Of a DNA stretch of 64,000 nt, positions 47,624-56,171 are shown one piece after another (the first letter of the stretch is position 1; each line of letters begins with the position of its first letter). The stretch is from Providencia zhijiangensis (GTDB lineage Bacteria; Pseudomonadota; Gammaproteobacteria; Enterobacterales; Enterobacteriaceae), in contig NZ_CP135990.1 of the NCBI RefSeq assembly GCF_030315915.2, positions 1,674,001 through 1,738,000 on the forward strand, given 5' to 3'. The position numbers and the translations under genes were made by a program. The notes beneath the pieces are model-generated. The model was given only the letters and a program-made list of their open reading frames with translations. It had not been told where the DNA came from and ran no database searches.

Positions 47624-50600
47624 ATGAAAGTAACAGCGGTGGTGGCAATGCAAATTGCCACAGGGTTAACTATGGGTGTCATTTCACTTTCGTCTTATGC
47701 CAACTCAAGGGAACAGGTGGGCAATATACAAGTAAAAGACCAGACTGATACGATTAAAATGCGGGATCAAAAAGGTGCGGATGACCAATATGACAAAGAC
47801 GAATCAAATATCTATATCAGCAAAGAAGCGGCCGAACGATATAAAGGCACCAACCCCGCCGATATATTGAACCACGGTGTCGGTGTTTATAGCGGAGATG
47901 CGCGTAATAGTGGGGCGTTAGACCCAAATGTGCGAGGTATTCAAGGTCAAGGACGCGTCCCTGTTACGGTGGACGGTACGGAGCAAGCCATCACAGTGTG
48001 GCGTGGCTACAATGGGGCTAATAACCGAAACTATGTTGACCCCAATATGATCAGCAGTATTACCGTAGTAAAAAGCCCGATGTTAGATCGTGATATTCGT
48101 ACCTCTATTGGTGGTGGCGTGGCAGTAAAAACCCTCAGTATTGATGATATTGTCCCATCAGATGAACGTTTTGCTGTCGATCTTAAGCTGGAAACACGCA
48201 CTAATTCGACAAAGCCTCGAATCAATCAATTACATCTTGGAAGTGATTATCGAGATAACCCCATACTCATGGATAGTTTACTTAATCACTATGATGACTC
48301 TCTGTCTTTAGTGATGTTCCGTGACCCAGAAACAACGGTAGAACCAGATCAACCAGGAAGTTCCAATTTCTTTAATTTAAAAGACAGCGCGATGCGAGTG
48401 GCACTGGGGTTACGGCAAGATAAATTTAACCTGCTATTTGCCTATAGCCATCGAAACCAAGGTAACTACTTTGCAGGGCGTCATGGTGCGAACTATTTCC
48501 GAGAACCAATTATTCCTCGAGATAGTAAATACTCAGAAAAAACGTTAGATCCTAATATTCCTTTTGTTGCGAATGTTTACTTGCCAACTAAAGAAGTAGG
48601 TAATACTTCCAGTAATATCGAAACTTTTCTACAAAAAATGAATATGCAGCTCTCTGAATCACAGAGTGTCTCCCTCGGTTATGTGCATACCAAAAGCCAT
48701 TATGGGGAAATTATGCCCTCGCAAATTCGTTTTCATGATTTGGCAGGGGAAATTCCCCAATGGCCGTTGGCAAATCTTAGTTTAGGCTCTTTTTATGCCA
48801 ACTATGGATTTAAACCTAGCGACCAGCCGTTTATTGATTTTCAGTTAAGTTATTGGCTAACAAAAATGGATTTAAATTCAAACACTGCGGGTGCTTCACC
48901 TAGGCAGGCGATGGAGTTTGATTGGTCTACAGATATGGCCTATCGAAATCCGTATGTAAATGGAAAGCTAGTGGATGGTATAAAACTGAGTCAACTCAAT
49001 GATAGGCAAGGTATTTCGGTATCTAATAAGACCCAATTACTGCCTAGCTTTGATGTGATTTTCATGGGTAACTTCACGAATGAGAAGATTTACAGCCATG
49101 ATGATATCTTTGATCCTAATGCAGAAGTGCCTAAATATAACGTATTTCGAGCAATTCCGCGTGAAGGAAAGCGCCAAGAGTACAGTGGAGCAATTAGGTT
49201 GGATTGGCGGCCCACGGATTGGCTAAATGTGAATGCAGGTATTCAGTATCAAAATTATTGGTCGCGAGATTTATTAAGAGAACGCCGATTAAAAGTAAAA
49301 GATGAGCGCTTTGCTGTGCATCAAATTGAGACAGCCATGAACTTTGAATACTCTCGACCGTTAACGGAAGAGGAAGCGCGTAAAGTGAGAGAATATGTGG
49401 ATAGTCAAGGGCGTACTTTTGATGGTTACAATAAGATAGGTCTCTGGCCGGACAGTAGCATTGGTACATCTAAAATTGAATGGTTTGTCGCAGAAGCGTT
49501 ATCACTCCCTAAGTATTCCCTAAAAACAGCGGAGCACTATTCTACAATCCATGAAGAGTATGAGGGATTCCGTATTACCGGATTCGACTATATCAAATGG
49601 CGAGTGGATGAAGATGGCAAACTCACTACAGAGAATAACCCATTTTATAACGGGGAAATTGACCTCTCAGAAGAGGTGATTGACCCGATTAGCCAGAAAA
49701 AAGTGAAAGCAATCATAGCCTATCGTTCTCCAAATAAAGAGTGGGACTATATTTCAGTTAGTGAGAACGAAAAGTATAAAAATCCGGGTAAACGTATTAA
49801 TTCCGCGTGGAGCCCATCACTGGGAGGATCAATTTACCTTTCAGAAAATGATCGCGTTTTTGCCCGTTATGCCGAAACCGTTAGAATGCCGAGTATTTTT
49901 GAAGATACCATTGGGTTCTCTGGTGCAGGTGATAGCGCCATAAGAACGCGCCCCTTTAAGCCAGAACGCAGCCATACCTTTGAAATCGGTTATGTGCGCA
50001 ATTTGCAAAGTTGGTTGAAAGCAGAAAAAGCCGCCGATTTTAGAATCAACTATTACCATAATATTATCGATAATGCGTTTGATCGTGATGGCAAGTTGGT
50101 TTTTGCTCAAATGGATCAGCACCGAACTGCCGGATTAGAAGTGTTAGCTCGCTATGATAATGGGCGTTTCTTTGGGGATTTAGGGGTAGACTTCCGGCTG
50201 AAAAATGAAGTCTGTGATGATGCTTCGATGGCTCGTTTAGACCCGCTGAACAAGTATAAAGGGTCAATATGTACTGAAGGCGGTTTTCCACACGGTTACC
50301 TCCGAACTCAGTTACAACCTAAATACAGTATTCATACTAACCTCGGTATGCGCTTCTTTAATGAAAGTTTGGAAGTTGGCGGGCGTGTGCGGTATCACGC
50401 CAAGACAGAGAATAAAGATGAAGCACAGATGGCGAGCAAGTTTGGTCCTTCTTATTCACCTTTAAACAATAACCCGATGAGTTGGAATGCGGTATTTGTC
50501 ACGGATGCTTATGTTACCTACCAAGTGAATAAAAACCTGTTAGTGGAGTTGTTAGCTTCTAACGTATTAAACGAATATTACATTGACCCATTGACGCGTA

Positions 50601-50656
50601 GCATGATGCCTGCGCCGGGAAGATCTCTTCGTTTAAGTGTGACTAGTCACTTCTAA
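47624..50656 (+). CDS. TonB-dependent haem/hemophore receptor
   Basis: 1010-residue outer-membrane receptor. The signal peptide ends near SSYA. The plug domain (about 60-190) has the typical PADILNHGVGVYSG, NVRGIQGQGRVPVTVDGTEQ and MISSITVVKSPM. The barrel ends with SLRLSVTSHF, a good terminal beta-signal. A possible TonB box lies in the polar segment after the signal (QVGNIQVKDQ). It is larger than many receptors, with a long extracellular-type insertion around residues 550-700. The start at 47624 is used; a TTG at 47612 is also in frame. It should import haem handed over by the hemophilin. Confidence 0.88.
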   Translation: MKVTAVVAMQIATGLTMGVISLSSYANSREQVGNIQVKDQTDTIKMRDQKGADDQYDKDESNIYISKEAAERYKGTNPADILNHGVGVYSGDARNSGALDPNVRGIQGQGRVPVTVDGTEQAITVWRGYNGANNRNYVDPNMISSITVVKSPMLDRDIRTSIGGGVAVKTLSIDDIVPSDERFAVDLKLETRTNSTKPRINQLHLGSDYRDNPILMDSLLNHYDDSLSLVMFRDPETTVEPDQPGSSNFFNLKDSAMRVALGLRQDKFNLLFAYSHRNQGNYFAGRHGANYFREPIIPRDSKYSEKTLDPNIPFVANVYLPTKEVGNTSSNIETFLQKMNMQLSESQSVSLGYVHTKSHYGEIMPSQIRFHDLAGEIPQWPLANLSLGSFYANYGFKPSDQPFIDFQLSYWLTKMDLNSNTAGASPRQAMEFDWSTDMAYRNPYVNGKLVDGIKLSQLNDRQGISVSNKTQLLPSFDVIFMGNFTNEKIYSHDDIFDPNAEVPKYNVFRAIPREGKRQEYSGAIRLDWRPTDWLNVNAGIQYQNYWSRDLLRERRLKVKDERFAVHQIETAMNFEYSRPLTEEEARKVREYVDSQGRTFDGYNKIGLWPDSSIGTSKIEWFVAEALSLPKYSLKTAEHYSTIHEEYEGFRITGFDYIKWRVDEDGKLTTENNPFYNGEIDLSEEVIDPISQKKVKAIIAYRSPNKEWDYISVSENEKYKNPGKRINSAWSPSLGGSIYLSENDRVFARYAETVRMPSIFEDTIGFSGAGDSAIRTRPFKPERSHTFEIGYVRNLQSWLKAEKAADFRINYYHNIIDNAFDRDGKLVFAQMDQHRTAGLEVLARYDNGRFFGDLGVDFRLKNEVCDDASMARLDPLNKYKGSICTEGGFPHGYLRTQLQPKYSIHTNLGMRFFNESLEVGGRVRYHAKTENKDEAQMASKFGPSYSPLNNNPMSWNAVFVTDAYVTYQVNKNLLVELLASNVLNEYYIDPLTRSMMPAPGRSLRLSVTSHF

Positions 50657-50659
50657 GGC

Positions 50660-50692
50660 TCAGCCCCAGCAAAGTATATTTGCTGGGGCTGA
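50660..50692 (+). terminator. 14-bp hairpin between receptor and tonB-like genes
   Basis: TCAGCCCCAGCAAA pairs perfectly with TTTGCTGGGGCTGA around a 5-nt loop. No T run follows (TTAGGAATATC), and the ribosome site of the next gene begins just after the stem. It may tune tonB-like expression or protect the receptor message. Confidence 0.6.
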
Positions 50693-50706
50693 TTAGGAAT
50701 ATCGCC

Positions 50707-51486
50707 ATGAATTATTTTCGAATTTATTATGGATTGCCGCTTTCTGGCTTATTACACGGCACGATTATTTATTTCTGTTTTTTTGCATTCAATTCATTGT
50801 CATTCAAAATGACAGCGCCGTTAATTTCGCCTGTGGTGACCGTCGCGTTAACCCAGTTTTTAGTTGAGCAACAAGTGAGCATCCCCCAAGAAAGCCAATC
50901 GGTAACTGGCGGTGAACTCAATGCCATTGAGGAGTTTGAGTACGCCAATATCAAGGTCAGCAAGCAGCGTAGCCATCAAGATAATGCCTCAAATACCGTT
51001 GCTGAAAAAACACCCAAAGAAGTGAAATCTGAAAAGCGTAATCCTGTAAAAAATAAAGCTAAGCCGGAAGAAAAAGCCAAGAAAGAAAGCCTTCGGGATG
51101 ATTTACAAACCCAAAGAGCAAAAGAAGGCGAAAACACAGCAAACTCTTTAGCAGCAGGGCAGCAAGGTTCCCTCTCTCATTTTTCTGATGGTGAAAATAG
51201 CATCAATGTCAAGCAACGTTATTTAGACCAGATCAAACGGGAAATTGATAGCCATAAACAGTACCCGCGACGAGCCCGCAAAATGCGTATGCAAGGGGAT
51301 ATTCAAGTTCAGTTTGATGTCACAGAGAAGGGGGAGTTGGTCAATGCGAAAGTGGTGGATTCAGAAATGAGCCAATTTTTCGAACAAGCGATATTGGATG
51401 CAATTAGGCGTAGCAAGCTACTCGGCAAGCCACCTGAAAACATGAATAGAAAAATGACATTAGAAATTAACTTCAGATTAGACTAG
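50707..51486 (+). CDS. TonB-like energy transducer of the hemophilin operon
   Basis: 259-residue TonB-family protein. An N-terminal membrane anchor (LPLSGLLHGTIIYFCFFAF) is followed by a long charged linker rich in Lys and Glu rather than the usual Pro repeats (EKTPKEVKSEKRNPVKNKAK). The C-terminal TonB domain (about 165-259) has YPRRARKMRMQGDIQVQFDV and ends INFRLD. The start at 50707 has AGGAATATC upstream. It probably energises the adjacent receptor using the cell's ExbBD, which are not in this window. Confidence 0.88.
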   Translation: MNYFRIYYGLPLSGLLHGTIIYFCFFAFNSLSFKMTAPLISPVVTVALTQFLVEQQVSIPQESQSVTGGELNAIEEFEYANIKVSKQRSHQDNASNTVAEKTPKEVKSEKRNPVKNKAKPEEKAKKESLRDDLQTQRAKEGENTANSLAAGQQGSLSHFSDGENSINVKQRYLDQIKREIDSHKQYPRRARKMRMQGDIQVQFDVTEKGELVNAKVVDSEMSQFFEQAILDAIRRSKLLGKPPENMNRKMTLEINFRLD

Positions 51487-51510
51487 TACTGAAATCAACA
51501 ATAAAATCAA

Positions 51511-51547
51511 GCCGCTATGGCGTTATTTAATATAGCGATATAGCGGC
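51511..51547. terminator. Hairpin between convergent tonB-like gene and minE
   Basis: GCCGCTAT pairs with ATAGCGGC across about 21 nt, within the 72-nt gap between the stop codons. It could serve both strands. Confidence 0.6.
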
Positions 51548-51558
51548 ATTGTACAATA

Positions 51559-51855
51559 TTACTGTTCTGCGGGTTTTGCTTCTTTAACGTCTTTACCTTC
51601 TTCCGCTTCAGGAAGGGTGACGTTTAATTCGAGAACAGAAATATCATCATCTTTTTGTTCAAATTGTACGGATAACATTTCTGGGTCAACTTGAACATAC
51701 TTGCAAATAACTTGCAAAATATCTCGCTTCATATCAGCAAGATAAGCTGGCTCACTATCACCGCGGCGACGTTCAGCAACGATGATCTGCAGTCGCTCTT
51801 TTGCGATATTTGCTGTCGTCTTTTTTCTCGACAGAAAGAAATCCAATAAAGCCAT
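51559..51855 (-). CDS. minE: Cell division topological specificity factor MinE
   Basis: 98-residue MinE, which drives pole-to-pole oscillation of MinCD and keeps the division ring at mid-cell. The N-terminal MinD-binding helix/strand ([20 protein letters not shown]) and the C-terminal topological domain ([20 protein letters not shown]) are intact. It is about ten residues longer than E. coli MinE (88); the extra tail [12 protein letters not shown] is charged. It lies 3 nt after minD. Confidence 0.96.
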   Translation of the reverse strand: MALLDFFLSRKKTTANIAKERLQIIVAERRRGDSEPAYLADMKRDILQVICKYVQVDPEMLSVQFEQKDDDISVLELNVTLPEAEEGKDVKEAKPAEQ

Positions 51856-51858
51856 TAT

Positions 51859-52674
51859 TTATCCCCCAAATAGACGCTTTAAGAAGCCTTTTTTCTCTTC
51901 TTCAATGAAACGCATAGGGCGATCTTCACCTAAAATACGTTCTACACAGTCGCTATATGCTTGTCCTGCTTCAGAGTCAGAGTCCAGAATGACAGGTTCA
52001 CCTTGGTTAGATGAACGTAAAACAGACTGATCTTCTGGGATCACACCCACTAATGGAATGCACAGAATTTCCAAAACGTCTTCCATACTCAGCATATCAC
52101 CACGAGTCACTCGACCTGGGTTATAGCGAGTTAACAATAAACGTTCTTTAATTGGGTCTTGACCTTTTTCTGCGCGGCGTGATTTAGAGGATAAAATCCC
52201 TAAAATACGGTCTGAGTCACGAACAGAAGAGACTTCTGGGTTAGTTGTGATAATGGCTTCATCAGCAAAATAAAGCGCCATTAATGCACCACTTTCAATA
52301 CCGGCAGGAGAGTCACAGATAATAAAGTCAAACGCCATTTCGTTGCTGAGTTCATCCAGAATTTTCTCAACACCTTCACGAGTCAGAGCGTCTTTATCAC
52401 GAGTTTGTGATGCAGGAAGAATATAAAGGTTTTCAGTTCGTTTATCTTTGATTAACGCCTGATTAAGAGTTGCATCACCTTGGATAACGTTAACGAAGTC
52501 ATAGACTACTCGACGTTCACACCCCATGATTAGGTCAAGGTTACGCAGACCGATATCGAAATCGATAACTACGGTTTTCTTCCCTTTTTGAGCTAGGCCG
52601 GTAGCTATGGCCGCGCTTGAAGTGGTTTTACCAACGCCACCTTTACCTGAAGTAACAACAATTATGCGTGCCAT
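51859..52674 (-). CDS. minD: Septum site-determining ATPase MinD
   Basis: 271-residue deviant-Walker ATPase (VTSGKGGVGKTTSSAAIA at the N-terminus). The membrane-targeting amphipathic helix is the C-terminal KKGFLKRLFGG. It binds MinC and MinE on the inner membrane. Middle gene of minC-minD-minE. Confidence 0.98.
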   Translation of the reverse strand: MARIIVVTSGKGGVGKTTSSAAIATGLAQKGKKTVVIDFDIGLRNLDLIMGCERRVVYDFVNVIQGDATLNQALIKDKRTENLYILPASQTRDKDALTREGVEKILDELSNEMAFDFIICDSPAGIESGALMALYFADEAIITTNPEVSSVRDSDRILGILSSKSRRAEKGQDPIKERLLLTRYNPGRVTRGDMLSMEDVLEILCIPLVGVIPEDQSVLRSSNQGEPVILDSDSEAGQAYSDCVERILGEDRPMRFIEEEKKGFLKRLFGG

Positions 52675-52697
52675 GAATAATTCCTTGTAAATAAGGT

Positions 52698-53423
52698 CTA
52701 ATTTAAGTATTCAATATTAAGTTTGTTATCAACTAAACAAAGTTTAGCTGCTTTGGCGAGAAATTCAGTAGGTATCTGATCACTCAGCCAATACTCGCCT
52801 GCAATGGACACTAGCTCTGCTTGCAAATGAGTACAATAAATCTGGCTTTCCATATCACCAGAGGCACCAGCAAGGGCACGACCTCTCATAACGCCATAGA
52901 TATGAATATTACCATCTGCTAATAATTCTGCACCTGCACTAACATTACTTGTGACGATGAGATCACTATTTGGTGCATAAATACGCTGACCTGAACGAAC
53001 AGGGGTATTGATAATACGGGTTTTGCGATAAGCAGATTCGATAGGAGCAGGTTGCGGGGCAATATCAGATTTCGCAAAAGAGACGTCATCCGTTGAAGGT
53101 TCTGGCGCTTTTTTGCTTTTACCTTCAATAAGCACTGGCAAGCCCGCTTCATTGATCTTTTGTCTTAACAGTGGATCAGTACAACCACTGACGCCCACAA
53201 TTCGAAGACCAGCAGAGACAATCGCTTTGTGAATACTGTACATATCCGCGTGGTGAGTTAATTCTGCAACATTAATAACAACTGGGGCATTTTTAAGAAA
53301 ATCAGGAGCCTGATTGACCTTGTCTTGCAGCGCTTTTTTGATGAGTTTAGGCTCTTCACTGTGTAAGTGAATGACTGAAAGAGTAAAACTGCTGCCTTTA
53401 AGTTCTATTGGCGATTGTGGCAT
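52698..53423 (-). CDS. minC: Septum site-determining protein MinC
   Basis: 241-residue FtsZ inhibitor. The N-terminal domain (about 1-105, [19 protein letters not shown]) blocks FtsZ polymers; the C-terminal beta-helix domain (about 135-241; [20 protein letters not shown], then [18 protein letters not shown]) binds MinD. The linker is Ser/Pro/Lys-rich. It is first in the operon and divergent from ycgL, as in E. coli. Confidence 0.97.
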   Translation of the reverse strand: MPQSPIELKGSSFTLSVIHLHSEEPKLIKKALQDKVNQAPDFLKNAPVVINVAELTHHADMYSIHKAIVSAGLRIVGVSGCTDPLLRQKINEAGLPVLIEGKSKKAPEPSTDDVSFAKSDIAPQPAPIESAYRKTRIINTPVRSGQRIYAPNSDLIVTSNVSAGAELLADGNIHIYGVMRGRALAGASGDMESQIYCTHLQAELVSIAGEYWLSDQIPTEFLAKAAKLCLVDNKLNIEYLN

Positions 53424-53552
53424 CTATCTAGACTCAGCAAATTAAAATTTCCGAAACAATCCTCGGGTGAAGATACTCAGTAAAACAATAGCATGTTATA
53501 GTTACTGCATACTTCAAGCAAGCTTACGAACCAAGAAAAAGAGTTAAATATA

Positions 53553-53822
53553 ATGATTTGTGCAATTTATAGAAGCCCGAACCGTGATCAAACTTATTTA
53601 TATGTCGAGAAGAAAGATGACTTTTCACGTGTTCCAGAAGAACTCCTCAAGCAATTTGGCAAACCACAGTTTTCAATGTTAATTTCATTGGATAAACGTG
53701 AAAAGCTAGCAAATGCGGACATTGAGCGAGTTCGAGCTGACCTTCAAGACGTTGGTTACTACTTGCAATTCCCACCTCCGGTTGAAAATTTACTTTCTGA
53801 ATATCGCGAATTAAACGACTAA
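53553..53822 (+). CDS. ycgL: YcgL domain protein
   Basis: 89-residue YcgL-family protein of unknown role, cytoplasmic. The match to E. coli YcgL ([20 protein letters not shown], then [21 protein letters not shown] end) is clear, without the longer E. coli tails. Divergent from minC and 49 nt before the lytic transglycosylase gene. Confidence 0.94.
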   Translation: MICAIYRSPNRDQTYLYVEKKDDFSRVPEELLKQFGKPQFSMLISLDKREKLANADIERVRADLQDVGYYLQFPPPVENLLSEYRELND

Positions 53823-53871
53823 GATAATTTAGGATGATCCTTAAAAAGCCATTATCGTCAGGAGGATAAAA

Positions 53872-54975
53872 ATGAAGCCAACGTTATTATATACATTAGT
53901 CGCTGGTGTGCTTTTAGCAAGTTGTAGTGCTCCACAGACTCAAAAAGCTGCAACTCAAGCAAACGAAACTCGAATTCTGACAACGGCACAAGAAGCTGCG
54001 ATTGAGAAAGAAGTTATCGCGCTAGATAAAGCTTTTCCAATTGATCAACGTGAACCTTCACAATTCCCCGCTTATGTGGAATTGCTGAAACAACATGCTG
54101 CGGCTCAAGGTATCAAACAATCTACGATTGATCGTGGCTTTGCTAACATTTATTTCCTTGAACGTGTCGTAAAAGCGGATAAAGGGCAACCTGAAAAACG
54201 CGCAACAGTGACGTTAGCCAGCTATTTAAAAAATGTCTTACCACAATCTCGTATTAATGCGGGTGTTGAAAAGTACTATGAAAACCAAGCTGTATTAAAC
54301 GCAATTAGCCAAAAATATGGCGTGCCGCCCCAATACATTGTCTCTTTATGGGGACTCGAAAGTGGTTTTGGTCGTTCACAAGGTAAAGAAGATGTGATTT
54401 CAGCGCTTGCCACTCTCTCTTTTGAAGGGCGCCGCGAAGCACTGTTTAGTAAGCAATTATTAGCCGCACTGGAAATCATGGATAAAGGTTATATCCCTGA
54501 AGATCAGCAACTGAAAGGTTCATGGGCTGGAGCGATGGGGCAGAGCCAATTTATGCCAACCTCTTATTTATCCTATGCCGCAGATGGTGATGGTGACGGT
54601 AAAATGGACATTTGGAATAACAAAGCCGATGTCTTTGCTTCAGTTGCCAATTATTTATCCACCGAAGGGTGGCAATCTGCATTACCATGGGGCTATCAAG
54701 TTTCACTACCTGCTGATTTTAACCGTAGTTTAGAAGGGGTTAAAACGGAACAAGGGAAAACCGTTCAGGAGTGGGAAAAATTAGGGGTTAAATTACCTGC
54801 ATTTTCCCAACTTTCGCCAGATGTGAAAACATGGGTGGTTATTCCTGATGACCCTGAAGGTCGAACATTCTTAGTGACCCAAAACTTCCGCACGATTATG
54901 CATTGGAATCGTTCATATTATTTCGCATTAAGTGTTTGTATGATGGCGGATGGCATCGCTGCAAAAATACAATAA
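53872..54975 (+). CDS. Lytic murein transglycosylase (MltB family)
   Basis: 367-residue lipoprotein (lipobox LLASC, mature C18). It cleaves the glycan strands of peptidoglycan without hydrolysis. The catalytic glutamate lies in IVSLWGLESGFGRSQG; GSWAGAMGQSQFMPTSY is the second conserved motif. The domain order matches the SLT-2/MltB family, without a C-terminal peptidoglycan-binding domain. AGGAGG precedes the ATG. It is not E. coli mltB itself by location, so no symbol is given. Confidence 0.9.
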   Translation: MKPTLLYTLVAGVLLASCSAPQTQKAATQANETRILTTAQEAAIEKEVIALDKAFPIDQREPSQFPAYVELLKQHAAAQGIKQSTIDRGFANIYFLERVVKADKGQPEKRATVTLASYLKNVLPQSRINAGVEKYYENQAVLNAISQKYGVPPQYIVSLWGLESGFGRSQGKEDVISALATLSFEGRREALFSKQLLAALEIMDKGYIPEDQQLKGSWAGAMGQSQFMPTSYLSYAADGDGDGKMDIWNNKADVFASVANYLSTEGWQSALPWGYQVSLPADFNRSLEGVKTEQGKTVQEWEKLGVKLPAFSQLSPDVKTWVVIPDDPEGRTFLVTQNFRTIMHWNRSYYFALSVCMMADGIAAKIQ

Positions 54976-54995
54976 CGATAATAGGAGTTACCGAC

Positions 54996-55652
54996 ATGTA
55001 TCAACATCGCGACTGGCAAGGTGCTTTATTAGATTTCCCTGCCAATAAAGTAGTTTGTGTGGGCAGTAACTATGCCAAACATATTAAAGAAATGGGTTCA
55101 GCACTACCTGAGGAGCCTGTCTTATTTATTAAGCCGGAAACTGCCCTGTGTGATGTGAACCAACCAATTGTTATTCCTAAAGAATTGGGCTCGGTTCACC
55201 ACGAAGTTGAGATGGCGATTTTGATCGGTATGCCTCTTAAAAATGCGGATGAAGATAGGGTTGCTCGTGCAATTGCCGGTTATGCGGTAGCACTTGATTT
55301 GACCCTAAGAGACTTACAGGCAAAGTTTAAGAAAGCAGGGCAGCCATGGGAAAAAAGCAAAGCTTTTGATGGTTCATGCCCGATTTCTGGATTTATTCCC
55401 GTCAGTGGTACCAGTGACCTGCAAAATATGTCACTGAGTTTAGAAATCAACGGCGAGGTTCGTCAGTCTGGCTCGACCCGTGATATGATCACGCCAGTTT
55501 TACCGCTAATTAGCTATATGTCCCGTTTCTTTACCCTGCGTCCTGGAGACGTTATTTTAACTGGAACACCGGAAGGTGTGGGGCCATTGGCTTCTGGGGA
55601 TATGTTAAAGCTAACGATTAATGATAATTCACTGACCACTAGAGTCATTTAA
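54996..55652 (+). CDS. ycgM: Fumarylacetoacetate hydrolase family protein YcgM
   Basis: 218-residue FAH-fold enzyme. Metal ligands lie in [11 protein letters not shown], and the DLTLRDLQ and [15 protein letters not shown] motifs are typical. Family members act as acylpyruvases or oxaloacetate decarboxylases; the substrate here is inferred only by analogy. The start at 54996 follows AGGAG; the frame is open upstream into the previous gene but that part is not family-like. Confidence 0.93.
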   Translation: MYQHRDWQGALLDFPANKVVCVGSNYAKHIKEMGSALPEEPVLFIKPETALCDVNQPIVIPKELGSVHHEVEMAILIGMPLKNADEDRVARAIAGYAVALDLTLRDLQAKFKKAGQPWEKSKAFDGSCPISGFIPVSGTSDLQNMSLSLEINGEVRQSGSTRDMITPVLPLISYMSRFFTLRPGDVILTGTPEGVGPLASGDMLKLTINDNSLTTRVI

Positions 55653-55672
55653 GTATAGGATTTTGCAGTATT

Positions 55673-56113
55673 ATGTCTCAGTTTTTCTGGCAGGTTAAAA
55701 CCTTAGATGAAATGACCGATGAAGAGTGGGAGTCTCTCTGTGATGGATGTGGGCAATGCTGCTTGCATAAATTAATGGATGAGGACACCGATGAAATCTA
55801 TTTCACTAATGTGGCTTGCAACCAGTTAAATATTAAAACCTGTCAGTGCAGACATTATGCAGATCGTTTCAAATATGAAGCGGATTGCATAAAACTGACT
55901 CGGGATAATCTGGAAACATTTGCTTGGTTACCAAGTACCTGCGCATACCGCTTGTTAATGGAAGGAAAACCGCTTCCTGCTTGGCATCCATTGAAAACCG
56001 GTTCAAAAGCTGCAATGCATAATGAAGGCATCTCAGTTCGCCATATCGCAGTACGAGAAATTGATGTGGTAGAGTGGGAAGATCATATTATGAACCGCCC
56101 GAACGCCAGATAA
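55673..56113 (+). CDS. ycgN: YcgN family cysteine-cluster protein
   Basis: 146-residue protein of the UPF0260/YcgN family. The cysteine cluster [12 protein letters not shown] near the N-terminus and more cysteines ([21 protein letters not shown]) suggest a metal or iron-sulfur site; function unknown. It follows ycgM by 20 nt in one operon. Similar to E. coli YcgN (about 150 residues). Confidence 0.93.
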   Translation: MSQFFWQVKTLDEMTDEEWESLCDGCGQCCLHKLMDEDTDEIYFTNVACNQLNIKTCQCRHYADRFKYEADCIKLTRDNLETFAWLPSTCAYRLLMEGKPLPAWHPLKTGSKAAMHNEGISVRHIAVREIDVVEWEDHIMNRPNAR

Positions 56114-56134
56114 TGCATCATTAATGGACTTTTC

Positions 56135-56171
56135 TAAAAAACCGTTTCATTTATATGGAGCGGTTTTTTTT
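56135..56171 (+). terminator. Terminator after ycgN
   Basis: AAAAAACCG pairs with CGGTTTTTT across 14 nt and is followed by more T. It closes the ycgL-ycgN group. Confidence 0.85.
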
